64,000 nucleotides of DNA, taken from positions 39,826,001 through 39,890,000 of the forward strand of contig NC_134106.1 of NCBI RefSeq assembly GCF_040939455.1, read 5' to 3'. Source of the DNA: Microcebus murinus (lineage: Eukaryota > Chordata > Mammalia > Primates > Cheirogaleidae). This document shows positions 1 through 12,665 of the stretch, piece by piece. Both the position numbers and the translations under genes were made by a program. Every line of letters begins with the position of its first letter. Position 1 is the first letter of the stretch. A model generated the notes under the pieces. It was not told where the DNA came from. It searched no databases and saw only the letters and a list, made by a program, of their open reading frames with translations.

Positions 1-54
1 TTAGGGATTAAGTTGCAACATATGAATTTGGGGGAGATATTTAGAGCATAGAAG

Positions 55-190
55 TAATGTTATCTTCGTTTCACACCTGAGGAGACTGAGGCTCGAGGAA
101 GTGAAGTAACTTGCTCTATGTCACATGCCAGTCAGTGGCAGGGGTGGGATTCGAACACCAGTCTCTCTAGCTTCTAAACTCTTCCTTCCC
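55..190 (+). repeat. MIR SINE fragment
   Basis: The stretch carries the MIR 3' core in order: the gaggagactgaggctc block, an aagtaacttgctc block, a gtcacatgccagtcagtggcagg block and a gggattcgaac block. It is diverged and truncated. Confidence 0.7.
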
Positions 191-1857
191 CACCATGCCA
201 CCAGGAAATCAGGCCATACTCATGTCTGTGGTCTCCATGCTCCTCAACTCAGAACCTGGCACTTAGGAGACACTGTTATTATTCACTGAATGAACGAGCA
301 GTGGGATGTGCAATACAAGAATTCGTACTATAACATTTGGCCAGCATTCCCCAAAGCCCAGCATCCAGGGGTAGAGACCCTGGAGGGCTCTCCCTGCAGG
401 TGCTGGTCCCGAACTTCTCATACAGGCCATTCCAATCTGAACAAAGCTTGTTTCGTGTATGGGAAGGAATTATATTTCAGAGCATTAAATATCCTTTCTG
501 GGCCATTTGGCTAACTGCCTCCTCTCAAAACACTAAAAGCACTTGCATGGTAATTAAGATAAATTACTTGATCGATTTTCATAGCAAAGTGATTGATTTT
601 GGTTATTCCTCCATAAATCTGGAGTGGGATCTTCTTTATAGTTCTGTAAACATCCAGGATTTTCTGCTTATCTTCAGGAGGGGCAGCAGGCCTGCAGGGG
701 AGAGGGTAAGAAGGAGATTTGCATATGGTATTTAAGATGTGTGTGTGATCTGAGCCAAACCCCTCTTAGCTAACTTTATCTCACATCATTTTCCTGGCTT
801 TCTTTGAGAATTCAGAATCAAAATCCAGGAACCACCATCTAGTAACCACAGGGCCTGCAGCCCAGCCCAGCCCTGGGAGCCCCTCGGGGAAAACGCCCTT
901 TCTCATTTCTCTCTCTTTCTGAGTGCCTTGCTCTTTCCACTGAAGAGCCCACGGGAATACAGATGCCAGAAGGCAGCCCTGAAAGCAAGCCTTGTTTGCC
1001 CAGCCTGGCCTGACCAAGGCTTGCTTGTCTGCCCCCTCCTGAAGGCCAGTGGTGGGCTGAATTTTTTGAAGTGTGGGAAGCCCTGGGGTCCTCTTTGTGC
1101 TGCTTCTGAGACCAGAAGGTAGGTAGGGTGAGAAGAGGCAGGCTGTTACTAGGGCTGCTAGAGACTGGTCCACCCAGGAAGCAACACAGTTGCCATAAAC
1201 AGAGCTGCAAAAACCCAGGAACCTGGGGGGAGCAAGAGCCCAGCCTCTGCCCACTGGCCCCAGCATCCGTGCAGGGTGAACAGGCCACTTGCTTACTTGC
1301 TTCCAGATTGGCAGCTGGCCTCACTGAAACTGCCCTCCGCCTCTCACCACTGACCAAATCAGTAAGCCCCAGAGTCTTCCCGTCTCCAGTGTCCCTGCTC
1401 TGCAATTTTTCAAGACCCAAGAGAAACTTCCCTGCCTCTGTGGTTCCTGCATCCCCTGGTTTTACCTTGGCCTTTCTGGATGTGTCTTACTTTCTCCTTC
1501 TCATTTCTCCCTCCTGTAAAATGACTCAGCCCTTAACTTTGGATGCCCTGGGGCTTTTCCCATCCTCTCCTAGCCCTGAAAGACCCCAACTCTACATCTT
1601 TAGCCCCTGGTTTTCTCTCAAGGTCCTGCCTCTTGTGTCTGGCTTCTTGGTAGCTGTTTCCACGCGGATGCGCCTCAAGACCTGACCTAGGTGCGTAAAA
1701 CCAGCTCCCCTTCCTGCCTCTCCTATGGCTTCACTAGTCCAAGTGCCTCACTTTCCCTTTTCCTTTGTTTTCCAGATCACATTTAGTGTCCAAGTCCTCT
1801 CAGATTTTCTTGTAAAATATTCCTTTATCTTCCCTTTCCTCTATTCTGATTTGGAAG
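191..1857. other. Intronic sequence, nothing recognised
   Basis: I see no known repeat and no conserved coding signal. GC is moderate around 830-1320, which is why several overlapping frames of 160-193 codons stay open on both strands. None looks like a protein I know. Confidence 0.5.
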
Positions 1858-1990
1858 TCAGTATGGTGTAGTGGAAAGTGCAGACTTGGGCCCAGAGACA
1901 GGGTTCGATTCTGACAGCACAGTTTTCTGGTTGCACGACTTTGGGCAAATGGCCACACTTAAATCCTGATTCATTGTCCACAAAGTAGAC
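1858..1990 (-). repeat. MIR SINE fragment
   Basis: The plus strand reads as the reverse complement of MIR: tggtgtagtggaaagtgcag, then cagggttcgattctg, then gactttgggcaaatggc. The element is diverged. Confidence 0.65.
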
Positions 1991-2050
1991 ACATGTAGAA
2001 GGGTGGACTCATGCTTGCCTCACTCCCAGCTCTCTGATTTCGATATAGAG

Positions 2051-2263
2051 CAGGGTTTCTCAATCTTGCTGCTATTGACATTTTGGACTGGAAAATTTTT
2101 TGTTGTGTGGGCTGTCTTGTGCATTGTAGGACATTTAGCAGCATCTCCCTGTTTCTTACCTGCTAGATTCATCTTCCCACCCCTAGTTGTGACACCAAAA
2201 ATGTCTCCAGAGACTGCCAGATGTTCCCTGGGAAGTTAAATCGCTCATGGTTGAGACCCACTG
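2051..2263. mobile_element. MER5-group (hAT-Charlie) nonautonomous DNA transposon
   Basis: A near-complete short palindromic-ended element. It starts cagggtttctcaa and ends ggttgagacccactg, so the termini are inverted repeats of the CAGTGGTTCTCAA type. The interior has the hallmark phrases ctattgacattttggac and ccaaaaatgtctccagag. It is an old hAT-Charlie MITE with no coding capacity. Confidence 0.75.
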
Positions 2264-2639
2264 GAGTAGAGTGACTCTGAGTATTGGGTTGTGGGTAATA
2301 GCACAGGCCCAGGTTTTCAGGTTTTAACCTTTCAGTCATTAGCCACATGTATGAAGGGCCTACATCACTTCTGATTAGTCTTTTTCTTGATTACTTTTGA
2401 AGTCTCCAGGTACTGTGCTGACTTGCTTCATTAAGTAGTGCCTTTCATTTCATAACTCAATTCAGCATACACTGGGATTGCACCTTGTTTTTCTCTTGCT
2501 GGAGAGCGAAAGACCAATTACAGTGGGAAAAGGAACCCCAGGACTCTCACAGGGACCCCTGGAAGCCTGGCACAGCCTGCTGCTTGGGCGCCCTGGCTTG
2601 TATCAATGATGAATGCAGATCCAGGAACCCCACTCTTGT

Positions 2640-2790
2640 GAGCACTATGCTACCATTTTTTAAGCGCCTACCTACTCTGTGGCATTTTACTATCATTAAC
2701 TTATTTGGTCCTTGTGAAGTAGGTGTTATTTATTTTTACTTTAATGGTAAGAAAAGCAAGCACAAAGGATGTTAAGGAACATGCCTTAGA
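2640..2790 (+). repeat. MIR-like SINE fragment
   Basis: Contains diverged MIR wording (agcgcctacctactctgtggc, a mid block ending aagtaggtgttatt, then aaggaacatgcc). The family call is from pattern only. Confidence 0.5.
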
Positions 2791-4064
2791 GATATAAAGT
2801 AGAGAAATTGCAATGAGAGGCCAGGCAATATGGCACAAAAGCCTGTGGCACTAAACCTCTGTGTTCTTCTGCCTTCCTGGATCAGCCTTTGCTGTGGTTA
2901 GGGCACAGGAACCCATGGAGGAGGAGCTCCTCTTAATTGGGGCTCCCCATCTTGCCACCACAGGGTCTAAGGATGGAGAACAGATCTAGAGGCCTAGGCA
3001 GATGGCTGGTTGAGAACATGAGCCCCAAAACTGTGTCCAGCATAGGGAAGGCCCCAATTAAGATAGTTTCCTCCTTCACAACTTGTACAAAATTGGGTTG
3101 TACAGGATGCTGGTTGCTCACTTTCCCCGGAGAGAACAGGCCAAGAGTTCAGTGCCACTCACTCAGCTTGCAAGTGAGAGGCTGACCTTTGCCCCATAGT
3201 CTGGTCCTCTACAGCGGGATACTGAGGTCCTCCCCAGGGACCTGTGAAGGGTAGATGACCAGGTGGGGACATGGTTGGAGGTTGGGGGAGAGAGACTGTG
3301 GCCCCCTGGCCCTAGGCAGAGGGCACACTGGGCGTCCTGTAGCACTGCAGAGCCCCGTTCCCATGGGGTGGGGCGTCTGAGTCTGCCTGGCTTGGCGAGG
3401 AGAGGCCAGGTCTGGGAGGGAGAGTAGGCTTCAGTGCTGCTGGTCAGAGGGGCAGTGATGAGAGCTGCCAAATGCTGCCGAGGATGTTGTGGGGAAGACA
3501 GCCCTCACAGACTTGCTGAGATTGAATGCAGAGTTTGTTCCAACCCTGGCCCATGTGGAAGCCTGTTGGTCCCCTCTCTGGGAGAGCAAGGGCAGGAATG
3601 GCCTCCTAAGAGGACTGCTGGTGTCCCAGGGAAAGAACCTATGCCTGCAGCTTGTCCTGAGAGCAATGCTAAGACTCTGTTACGAGAAGGGTCAGAGAAG
3701 CTGCTACGGGCCCAGAGCCAATCCTCATGCCATAGCAGAGAGGCTGGCAACAGAACGGAAAGGCTGAGGCTCCAGAGTCAAAGGTGCACCGAGTGTTCCA
3801 TAGGCCCTGGGCACTTTCATCTTTCTCATGCTCCGGAGTGTTCAGAAGTACACCCTCCATGGGGTTCTTAAGGAAAGCTACCTGTTTCTCCCTCCTCCCA
3901 GAGGCCCACAAGAACATTAGTATCCTACAGGCTCTGGGAAGGTTTGCCATGGAGAGACCTATAAACTCTTTTTAACCAGGATTTCTCAAATGCTATTGAC
4001 CATGGGTCTTTTCTTTCCATACCTATTAACTTTTCTCCACCATAGGAGGTGCTGTCTTCAAGGA
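2791..4064. other. Intronic sequence, nothing recognised
   Basis: Unique-looking sequence with moderate GC around 3230-3800. Overlapping frames up to 145 codons (3434-3871) run on both strands, and no protein family is recognisable. Confidence 0.5.
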
Positions 4065-4423
4065 TGTCTTAGTACGAGCTGTTATCACAAAATACCATAG
4101 CCTGAGAGGCTTATAAACAGCAGAAATGTATTTCTCACAGTTCTGGGGATTGGAAGTCTGAGATCAGGATGCCAGCATGGTTGGGTTCTAGTGAGGGCTC
4201 TCTTTCGGGTTGCAAAGATTGCCAATTTCTCATTGTATCCTCACATGGCAGAAAGAGAGTGAGCTAACTCTCTGGCCTCTTCTTATAAGGGCACTGACTC
4301 CTTTCATGAGGACTCCACCCCTGTGGCCTAATCACCTTCCAAAGGCCCCACCTCTGAATGCCATCACATTAGGATTAGAGTTTCAACATATGAATTTTGT
4401 GGGGACACATTTAACTCATAACA
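4065..4423 (-). mobile_element. Solo LTR, MLT1 type (ERVL-MaLR)
   Basis: On the plus strand it starts tgtcttag and ends ctcataaca, the reverse complement of an MLT1 LTR. Diagnostic blocks are atttctcacagttctggggattgg, read in two parts, then ccaaaggccccacctctgaa and caacatatgaattttg. No internal retroviral sequence adjoins it, so it is a solo LTR or a remnant. Confidence 0.8.
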
Positions 4424-4654
4424 AAGGAGAATCCCTGAGCAGGGAATCAGGCACAGGGACTAAGGCAGGAACTACATGATTAGATCCCCAAGGAAGTTAG
4501 GCAGAATGGAGACACAGTTCTACAAAAGGAGTCATAACAAGCAGACCTGATGGTAAACTCCAGAGTTAGGGCTTCTTAGTTTCCTCCTAACTAATGGAAG
4601 TATGTGTTCCAAAGGCTAGAGTAGGGATAGAGGAGAAACAGGGAGAGGAACAGA

Positions 4655-4775
4655 AAGGAAGATGTATATCGAGTTCCTCCTATTAGGCAATTTACATATG
4701 AGGTAAATATTAATATCACTATTTTACAGATGAGGAAACTGAGGCACAGAGTCCTCTGCTTAGTAAATTTCTATA
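4655..4775 (+). repeat. MIR SINE fragment
   Basis: The block ttacagatgaggaaactgag with gcacagag following is the MIR core. The flanks are diverged. Confidence 0.7.
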
Positions 4776-7149
4776 GCCTCTATGACAGTGACAAATACGG
4801 TATGGATTAGTAAAAATGTCATGATAATAAGAACAAAATTCTAAAACCAGAATGCTTACACAACTCCAAATCTTTTCTTTGTTCATGTAAAGACCATTTC
4901 CTGGGACTGGCCAGTTTGGGTTGATATCTGTTCATTCTGCTGTCAAAGATAAACACAGCTGGACAGTAAAGTGATGAGAACGTTTTAATTGTTCTTAACT
5001 ATTGCAATAGGGAAAAGAGTCCACTGTGAACTGAACTCAACTTTGATTTGTACGGAAGTGTCTTGGGTATTTTAAAGACAGAATGAGATCAGTAGAGTCG
5101 GGGAAGTGAAAACTTACAAAAAGTCAGAAAGGGGGTTGGTCCATGTGAAACCCATCTGGGTTTGCAAACTGGCATGCATGGAAGTTAGGCTCCTACCTTC
5201 CCACCGAATCTGGGACCCTGGGACCCTGTCTTCAAGTGTTGATAAAAGAAACAGTAAATTCTTTAGGCAGCCTTGAGTTTTCCCAAACAGGCACTTTAAG
5301 GAGGGGCTACCATCATCCTAGGGATGTGGCCTTGAGCCATCAGAAACGATATCAGTGTTTTTTCAAGGCTTTATAGGCTGAAGTTGAAAGGCCTATTCAA
5401 GAAGCAGGCTCTGAGCCTGGCTAGAGTTCGGTCAAGAGAGAATCTTTGTCACTATTCTCTAAATCTAGGAAATGAACAGATTATTAAAACAAGGTTAAAA
5501 AAAATAGCCAGGACCCAAATTCATGCTGGAAAAGTGAAGGTTAAGTGCCACAGGGGAGGGGCAGGGTTGGAGAGTTGAGTTGGAATCAGTGCTGACAATA
5601 TTTGAAGGCATGGGTAGATTTCTGCTGTGGTTTAATATTTTACAAATGCTATTTCCTGTCACATAGCTGAACTAAATACCACACATGTTTGCGATTGAGT
5701 ATTATGAGCTGCAGAACATAAGTGCTAATAATATGGTTCATGCAGCCTGTGGGCACTTCTCCCATGACCTAAGATGACAATAAAGCCTTTTCATCTTCCT
5801 TAAGGTTTTGTGTTATCTTAGAATTCCTTTTTGTCTCAAACTTTAAGTTTCCCCTTTAAAGGGAAAACTTTTATAGAAGTGGTATTTTAAACACTGTCGT
5901 AGCAAACCTTTAAGAAAATTCTTCATGCATGCGTTTTTACACACTGGCCTGTCCTTGACTTTGGCTTCGTTTCCAGGATATACATTCTGGAATAGCAGTG
6001 AGGGTCATGAGATTGCAGACCTCCAACCACACAAAACAAGAATGAGGCTTTGCAAAGGCAGCTCCTGTCTGGTTACAGTGTTGCTCTTGAGAAGCCTGGC
6101 GCTACAGGGAGTCTGCGAATTCCTTATTAGGGGAACAGCCAATGAAACTACACAGATACTGACATTAAGACATTCTTTCTCTAGATTATGGAGCATTGTT
6201 ACAGAGCAAAAAAGTCACAGGCATAAAGGAGTCAATTCAGCCCTCTGCAAAGGGGAGGGTGTTCCTGGGAGTCCAGACGAGTAGGAACTGGCGACAGTGA
6301 CAGTTTGGTCGGGGCTGGTACTAGAAGGCTACTGATAGGTGTTGGTGAAGTGTTCCTGGGTGCTGCTGAATACCTCCTCAGCATCAGTTCTCTGCTGACA
6401 TCTGGCAGATTCAGAGAAGCCAGATATTAGGGACCATATTGGAGGGTGTTTTTCTCCACAGATACACACCAAAGAGGACACAAATTCTTCAGCTGCAAAT
6501 GACATGGAATGCTGCTTCGCCAAGCAAATGCATCTAATCTAATCTCTACAATCTGCAGGAGAAGGTAGAGCTTCATATTTACATTTCATTTGAAAAGCAA
6601 AGGAAAACTGCAAAGAACAGTGGAAGTAGACCCTGAGAATAGAGGTGGGGATGGTAGGGGAGAGGACTTTGCAGGCAGTTACACAAAGCTTGGAGAACTG
6701 GGCCGTATACCAAGATTGCCACTAGAAGAGAGGGGGATCCCTAAATATATTTGTTAGATAATTCTGAGAAATTGTTCATCACTAAGGGTAGGATGGCCAG
6801 TTGATGCATTCAAGAAGGGGCAAAAAATAGGGCAGGCTGAGTTATGAAAGCTATTCTCAGAAATGACCCAAATTGATACTGAGCTGTTGTTGTGCTTGAG
6901 CAACCTTGGGGAAAAGTTCCCAGACTATGCTTTTCCCACAGTTTGATGTCCAATGGGCAGATACATGTGGTGGCCTCGGTGGAAAACCAGGCTCTTTTCA
7001 GGGGAGAATAGCATTTTTCCAATTTAGGGAATTCCTGGCTCTAGGAAATGTTGGCTATACCCTGGTGCCATTTCCAGTGAAGGGTGGGGTGGTGGAAAGT
7101 GCTCAGAAAAAGCAGGACACCTGACACCAGTGAAGTCTCTCTAGACCTC
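4776..7149. other. Intronic sequence, nothing recognised
   Basis: About 2.4 kb without a repeat or exon I can name. The longest open frame (119 codons at 5925-6284) is overlapped by antisense frames and looks like chance. Confidence 0.5.
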
Positions 7150-7375
7150 TGGGGTGGTGGACTTTGGCATCAGACAGACCTGGTCATAGTCTAGGTTCTG
7201 CCTCTTGTTCGCTGGGCAACTTTAGGCAAGTAGCTTAACCTCTCTGTACTTTATTTTCCTCTTCTACAAAATGATGATGATATTACCTGATGAGGTTGTC
7301 AGTATTAAATGAGATGCATATATAGTCCTTTGCATACCATGTGCACATGGCATTTGATACATGTTTGTTAGTGTG
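7150..7375 (-). repeat. MIR SINE, nearly full length
   Basis: Reads as the reverse complement of MIR through its whole length: gcatcagacagacctgg, ctgggcaactttaggcaag, acctctctgtactttatttt, ctacaaaatgatgatgat, then attaaatgagatgcat. Confidence 0.8.
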
Positions 7376-7742
7376 GTTAATTGAACAGAATACCTCTGAT
7401 TTTTTCCTAACTCTAAAATTCAGTGATTCTTTGAAATGCGGAGGGAAATATAGAGATATGCTTTATGGAAAAGTGAAAAGACCATTTAAAAATTATTCAA
7501 CTGAAAACTTACTGAACTATGCATTATTTATGTCAGGCATTTGTAGGCAATGTGAAAAATGCCCTAATGAATGAGACATGACCCCTCCTTGAAAACGTTT
7601 CACTCTGTCTCTCAAAGAATGTATGAATGTTTTCTATGATAACTTGAAAGTTTTTATCCCTAAATTCTTTTGGTGACTCCAGTTTTCCATACTAGTGCTT
7701 CTTATTCATAAGGCTCGTTGTGAATAATTTGCAGTATTATCA

Positions 7743-7955
7743 AAAGCTGGATATCCCTTATCCAAAATGCTTGGACCAGAAGTGTTTTGGGTTTTCGATT
7801 TTTTTTTTTTTTTTTTTTTGGAATATTTGCATTCTCAAATCCAAAATGCACCAAAAAAGATTTCCTTTGCATATCGTTGGCCTTTAAAAAGTTTTGAATT
7901 TTGAAGCATTTCAGATTTTGGATTTTTGGATTAGGAATACTTGACCTCTGTTAAT
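7743..7955. mobile_element. MER2-like (TcMar-Tigger) DNA transposon, internally deleted
   Basis: The two ends are inverted copies: ggatatcccttatccaaaatgc on the left (given in part) and gatttttggattaggaatac on the right. The interior keeps tggaccagaagtgttttggg and ggaatatttgcattctc. A 22-nt T run (7799-7820) lies in the left half. It is much shorter than a full MER2. Confidence 0.65.
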
Positions 7956-7959
7956 ATTT

Positions 7960-10395
7960 AAGGCATTGCTGTTTGTGAAAGATTTATTTTTAAACAATTT
8001 AGTGTCAACTCATGATAATCTCCCTTATACTTTTACAAGAATTCCAATATGATTTCTTACACAGGAGAAAGGGGTGGCGTGTAGGAACTGTACGTGCAGC
8101 TTTTGTTCATGTTTGCTGTGGTCCGCACCCTGGTGTCGTGGACCCACAATTTAGAATGGTTGGGGCAATTAATTCCTTTAAGGTTTCCCTAAATATGGGG
8201 ATTACTCAACTCTGGGTACATCCAAGAGCATGGCTAGGCTTCTGATTGCCATCTGTCACACGTGCTGAGGTATAAGTTTGAAAACCACTGTTTCCCAGTG
8301 TGAATATACATATGTGTCTACTTTTAATTTGTTCTTGATTTCAGTGCTTTGAAAATTGTCAGCTGAAAAACATGTCTAATAATCTTAAGAGGAAATCAAC
8401 ACTTCCCTAGAAACCTTCCAACCTGAGAAATGGATTTCTAGAAATTCGCACCATAACACATTTTCCTTTTCTACCTGTCTCTCATTCATAGTCTTGGTGT
8501 CTTGCCCTATCTCTGAATTTTGTGTGGCATTGTCTTGTAGGAATTTACAGGATAATGTAGATTCGCTGAAAACAGTGCTCTGAAAGGTTTGGGGCACACA
8601 GGGTAGGATGGAATCCTGAGGAAAAGGCCAGGGAATCAGCCTGGAGGAATCTTTGTTTCAGAGGAAGGCAGCTGGGGACTTGGCTCTGGGAGTCCTGGGT
8701 TCCCGGCTCTGCTCTCACTGGATTCTAGACCTTGGGGAAAGCGCCCAGAAGCTGTGGTCTGCTCTGGAGTGTCGTGCAGTTTGCATGAGATCTTGCCCAC
8801 GAAAGGGCCATCTGGGAGACGCAGGTACTAACCCTCCTTGCAATGCAGAAATAACCAAACCAAAACAAAACGAACCTGGGGTAAAAAATATAGATGCTGC
8901 TGCTTGAATGCTTTTGGATTCCGATGTCTTGAAGCAGGTGGGGAGAAGTGGCAGAGGACTGAAGGAAGATGCATCTGGACTTCCCTGAGCCTTCTCCTCC
9001 TCCTTGGCTTTTCTGACAGACCAGGGCTCTGGACAGGGTGTGGTACCCTTTCCCTGCCAGAAGATTAGGAGGAAGGAAAGGGGAAGGAAGCCTCGATGGA
9101 ATTGGTCCTAGTTGCTGACTTTGGGCCAACTGACTAATGGGGCCTCTGAGACCAGAAGGAAAAGGTGAGATCATATAGAGGCAGGGGGTGAAAGAGGTAA
9201 GAAAATGGAAATGAGTAAAAAGGATTGATAACGAAAGGCAGCAAGGATAGAAGAAGGGAGAAAGAGGAGCACAGTGAGAAACAAGCCTAACCTTGACCAT
9301 GGGGAGCTAGAGCCTACCTAAGCTGCTGATTTCAGAACAGCCTCCAACTCCCGCCTTTTAAGCAGAGACAAAGGTTTGGGTTCCTACTGAGCACAATACA
9401 AAATTGTTTGGTTGAATTAAACTCATATCACATTTTCCAAGTGCCTCCTATGGAAGAGTCCTGCACAGAGCTGAGAGTGGGGGATAGGAGTGCACTTTGT
9501 ATAGAGTTTGGGTTCAAGATAGAAGATTAAAAAAAAATTCAGGGCCATTTACAAAATAATGAACTTGATTTCTTTTGTCTTGCTTATGGAAATCAATTTT
9601 TTCTCTAAATAAACCAAAACTGGAGAAACTAACACCACTCTTCTAAATTTACCAAGGGAAAAGTGACCAGGCAAAATGGTTGGCATAGGTCAGAATAGGA
9701 TTCAGTCTGAAGTTGAATTATTTCTTCTCTTGGTCTTCTTTTCTTTCTTTCTTTTTTAATAAACCCAACTAAAGAAAATATTATTATGATCTCTCACCCT
9801 ATCTGAGGAGTTATTTTTGCTGGATTCCTTCTGAAGAGGGTGAGATGGGGATGGGTGGGAGATACTGCTGCTGATTTCCTGCCTCTGAGCCTCCTGGCGG
9901 GTCCCACCGAAACCCAGCTCCGAGGGAAAATGCTTTATGGTGACTTCAGCCTAAGGGCAGTGACAGTGAAATGGCCTCCAGAGATCCAGCGAGCCTGGCC
10001 TGCTGCTCCACTGTGTGTTTTTGTGCCCTCAGGAATGTGTGGATGCAGCATATGACAACACTGCTGCTGTCTGTCCCTGGCGGAGCCCCAGGCCCGCTGC
10101 TCTTTGTGTTGGCTCTTTTCCAGACTTGAGTGATTGCATTGGTTGAGCCTTCATTATCCGCAAGGGGAGGCTGGAGGGAGAAAAATAGGCCTTTCCCATG
10201 GGCATTATTCCAGCAGGTTTTGAGTTTTCACATCAGTGGATCTCATGGAGTTTTGTCAGTTTGAACATTTGGTTAAAAATCCCAGCACTAAGGCCCATGT
10301 ACTTAGTGGTAATACAATTTCTGCTTTTGAAAAATTTTTCCATTGGATGTCAATCACTATAAAATTGTCTTAGAGTTGGAAGGATGCCAGAGATC
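7960..10395. other. Intronic sequence, nothing recognised
   Basis: Unique-looking sequence. A GC-richer patch at 8640-9320 keeps several frames open on both strands (up to 191 codons antisense at 8725-9300), with no recognisable domain. A weak MIR-like trace may lie at 10400-10500. Confidence 0.45.
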
Positions 10396-10597
10396 ATTCT
10401 AGTATAATCACAGAATGTCTGGAGAGGCTGTGCATATAGCTAGCAAGTGACAGAGCAGTGCCCAGCATTCAGGTGACCCGAGCCCCATGTCAGTGCTGTG
10501 GTCTGTATAGTTCATTGCCTCTGGTGTCGTTAGAATAATTTTGATAATTTATGTTGTATCAGATTGGGCTAAAGTGACTTGTGTTCAAATCCTGATT

Positions 10598-11112
10598 GTT
10601 TTCCATATCTAAGTATATACCCAAGAAAAATGATCACACATAACTTATACACAACTATTCATAGTAGTAGTATTCAAAATAGCTAAAAAGTGGAAACAAA
10701 CCAAAGGTCTATCAGCTAATGAATAGATAAACAAAATGTGATATATCCACATAGTGGAATATTATCCAGCTAGAAAAAGGAATGAAGCACTGATACATTC
10801 TACAACATGGACGAATCTTGAAAACATTAAACTAGGCGAAAGAAGGCAGCCACAAAAGGCCGTATATTGTATAATTCCACTTATAGGAAATGTACAGATT
10901 AGGCAAATTCATGGAGAGAGAGAGTATAGTGGTTTCCAAGGCCTGGAGGAAAGGGAGAATGGGGCACAGGGTTTATTTTGGGGTGATAAGAATGTTCTGG
11001 AATTAGATAGTTGTGATGTTTGTACAACTCTTGTGTATACTAAAAAAATCACTGAGTTGTACACTTTTCTTAAAAGGGTAAATTTTATAGTATTTTAATT
11101 ATATCTCAATAA
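10598..11112 (+). mobile_element. L1 3' end (ORF2 tail and 3' UTR)
   Basis: Sense-orientation end of an old L1 (L1MA/L1MB-like). It contains ccacatagtggaatattatc, acatggacgaatcttgaaaac, aaaaggccgtatattgtat and the terminal attatatctcaataaa with polyadenylation signal. A frame of 114 codons (10754-11098) covers the ORF2 C-terminus and runs into 3' UTR. MIR-like sequence appears on both sides, so it may have inserted into a MIR. Confidence 0.8.
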
Positions 11113-11119
11113 AACCATT

Positions 11120-11260
11120 ATAAAATATGATCCTGGTTCTGCCTCTTACTGGCTGAATGACTTTAGGCAATGAACTTAAACCCAATTAATCTCAGCTATG
11201 AAACAGGAATCGTGGGGTCATTTTGATAAATGAGATCATGAATTTGAAAATGTTTCTAAA
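11120..11260 (-). repeat. MIR SINE fragment
   Basis: Reverse-complement MIR wording: gatcctggttctgcctctta, gactttaggcaatgaac, and ataaatgagatcatgaa. Confidence 0.6.
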
Positions 11261-12578
11261 TTGTAAACTATGCACATTTTTGGGCTTTTAAAATTTATTA
11301 TAAATTGGGTTTTTAAAATCTTCTCCTATATTTTCCATAGCACTAACAAGGTCTGTCTACATAGCCATCAATCAAATAAAGATTTATTGAATTGATTGAA
11401 AAGCATTACAATTTTTTAAATTTTGATTACAAAAACCCACATAACTTGAGATCTACCCTTTTACAAATTACTAAGTATACAGTACAATATTATTAACTAT
11501 ATGCACATTATTGTACCTATTTCTACAATTTTTTCATCTTATATGACTGAAACTCTGTACTCACTGAACAGCAACTCCCCATTTGATTGCCAGCCCATGG
11601 CAATCATCGTTTTACTTTTTCTCTGTTAGTCTCACTACTTTAGATACTTCATGTAAATGGAGTCATGTAGTATTTGTCTTTTTTCTGACTATCTTATTTC
11701 CCTTAGCATAATATGCTCAAGGTTCTATGTTGTAACATATTAAACTTCTTAAAAAGGAATTTCCTTTTTAAGACTGAATAATATTCCATTGTATGCATAT
11801 ATCACATTTTCTGTATCCATGCGTCCATCAATGGACATTTAGGTTGTTTCTGTCAAGTGGCTATTGTGAATAATGGTGCAAGGAGTATGGGAATGCAAAT
11901 ACCTCTTCAAGATCCTTTTTTCAATTCTTTTGGTTAAATACCCAGAAGTAAGTTTGTTTGATCATATGGTAATTCCATTTTTAATTTTTTGAGGAATCTC
12001 CATACTGTTTTCTGTAGCGGCTACACCATTTTGCATTCCCACCAACAGTGTATAAGGGTTCAAATTTCTCACAAGCCTGCCAAAATTTGTTATTTTCCTT
12101 TTTTTTCTTTCAAATAATGGCTATTCTAACAGGTGTGAGGTGGTATCTCATTGTGGTTTTGATTTGCATTTCTCTGATGATTAGTGGTGTTGAGCATCTT
12201 TTCATATATACCTTTTGGCCATTTGTATGCCTTTTAGGAGAAATGTCTATTTAGATCCTCTGCCTGTTTTTTAATCGGGATTTTTATTTCCATGCTATTG
12301 AGTTGTTTGAATTCCTTACATATTTTGGATATTAACCCCTTATCAGATATATGGTTTGTAATTTTTTTTTCCCATTCTGTATATTGCCTTTTTTACTCTG
12401 TTGATTGTTTCCTTTGCTGTGCAGAAGCTTTTTAGTTTGATATAGTCCTACTTATTTTAGCTTTTATTGCCTGTGCTTTGGTGTTACATATAAGAAATCA
12501 TTGCAAAGACCAATATTATGAAGCTATTCTGCTATGTTTTCTTCCAGGAGTTTTTTAATGTTAGGTCTTATGTTTAAG

Positions 12579-12665
12579 TTTTTTATGCATTTTGTTCTCT
12601 TTTTCTTTTTTTTTTTTCTTTTTTTTTTTGGACAGCTCAATGAGTTATATTTTTTATGCATTTTG
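12579..12665 (-). mobile_element. Very short A-tailed retroinsert with 16-bp target duplication
   Basis: A perfect 16-bp direct repeat (12579-12594 and 12650-12665, six T then atgcattttg) flanks a 55-nt insert. On the minus strand the insert is a body of about 20 nt (plus-strand ggacagctcaatgagttata) followed by a long A-rich tail. It is inside the L1 ORF2 remnant. The source of the body is not identified. Confidence 0.7.

Noticed and set aside
839..1685. Frames of 193 (minus), 161 (minus) and 185 (plus) codons
   Set aside because: They overlap on both strands in moderately GC-rich intron sequence, with no domain and no exon structure.
8725..9300. Minus-strand frame of 191 codons
   Set aside because: Low-complexity composition, no recognisable domain, and competing frames on the other strand.
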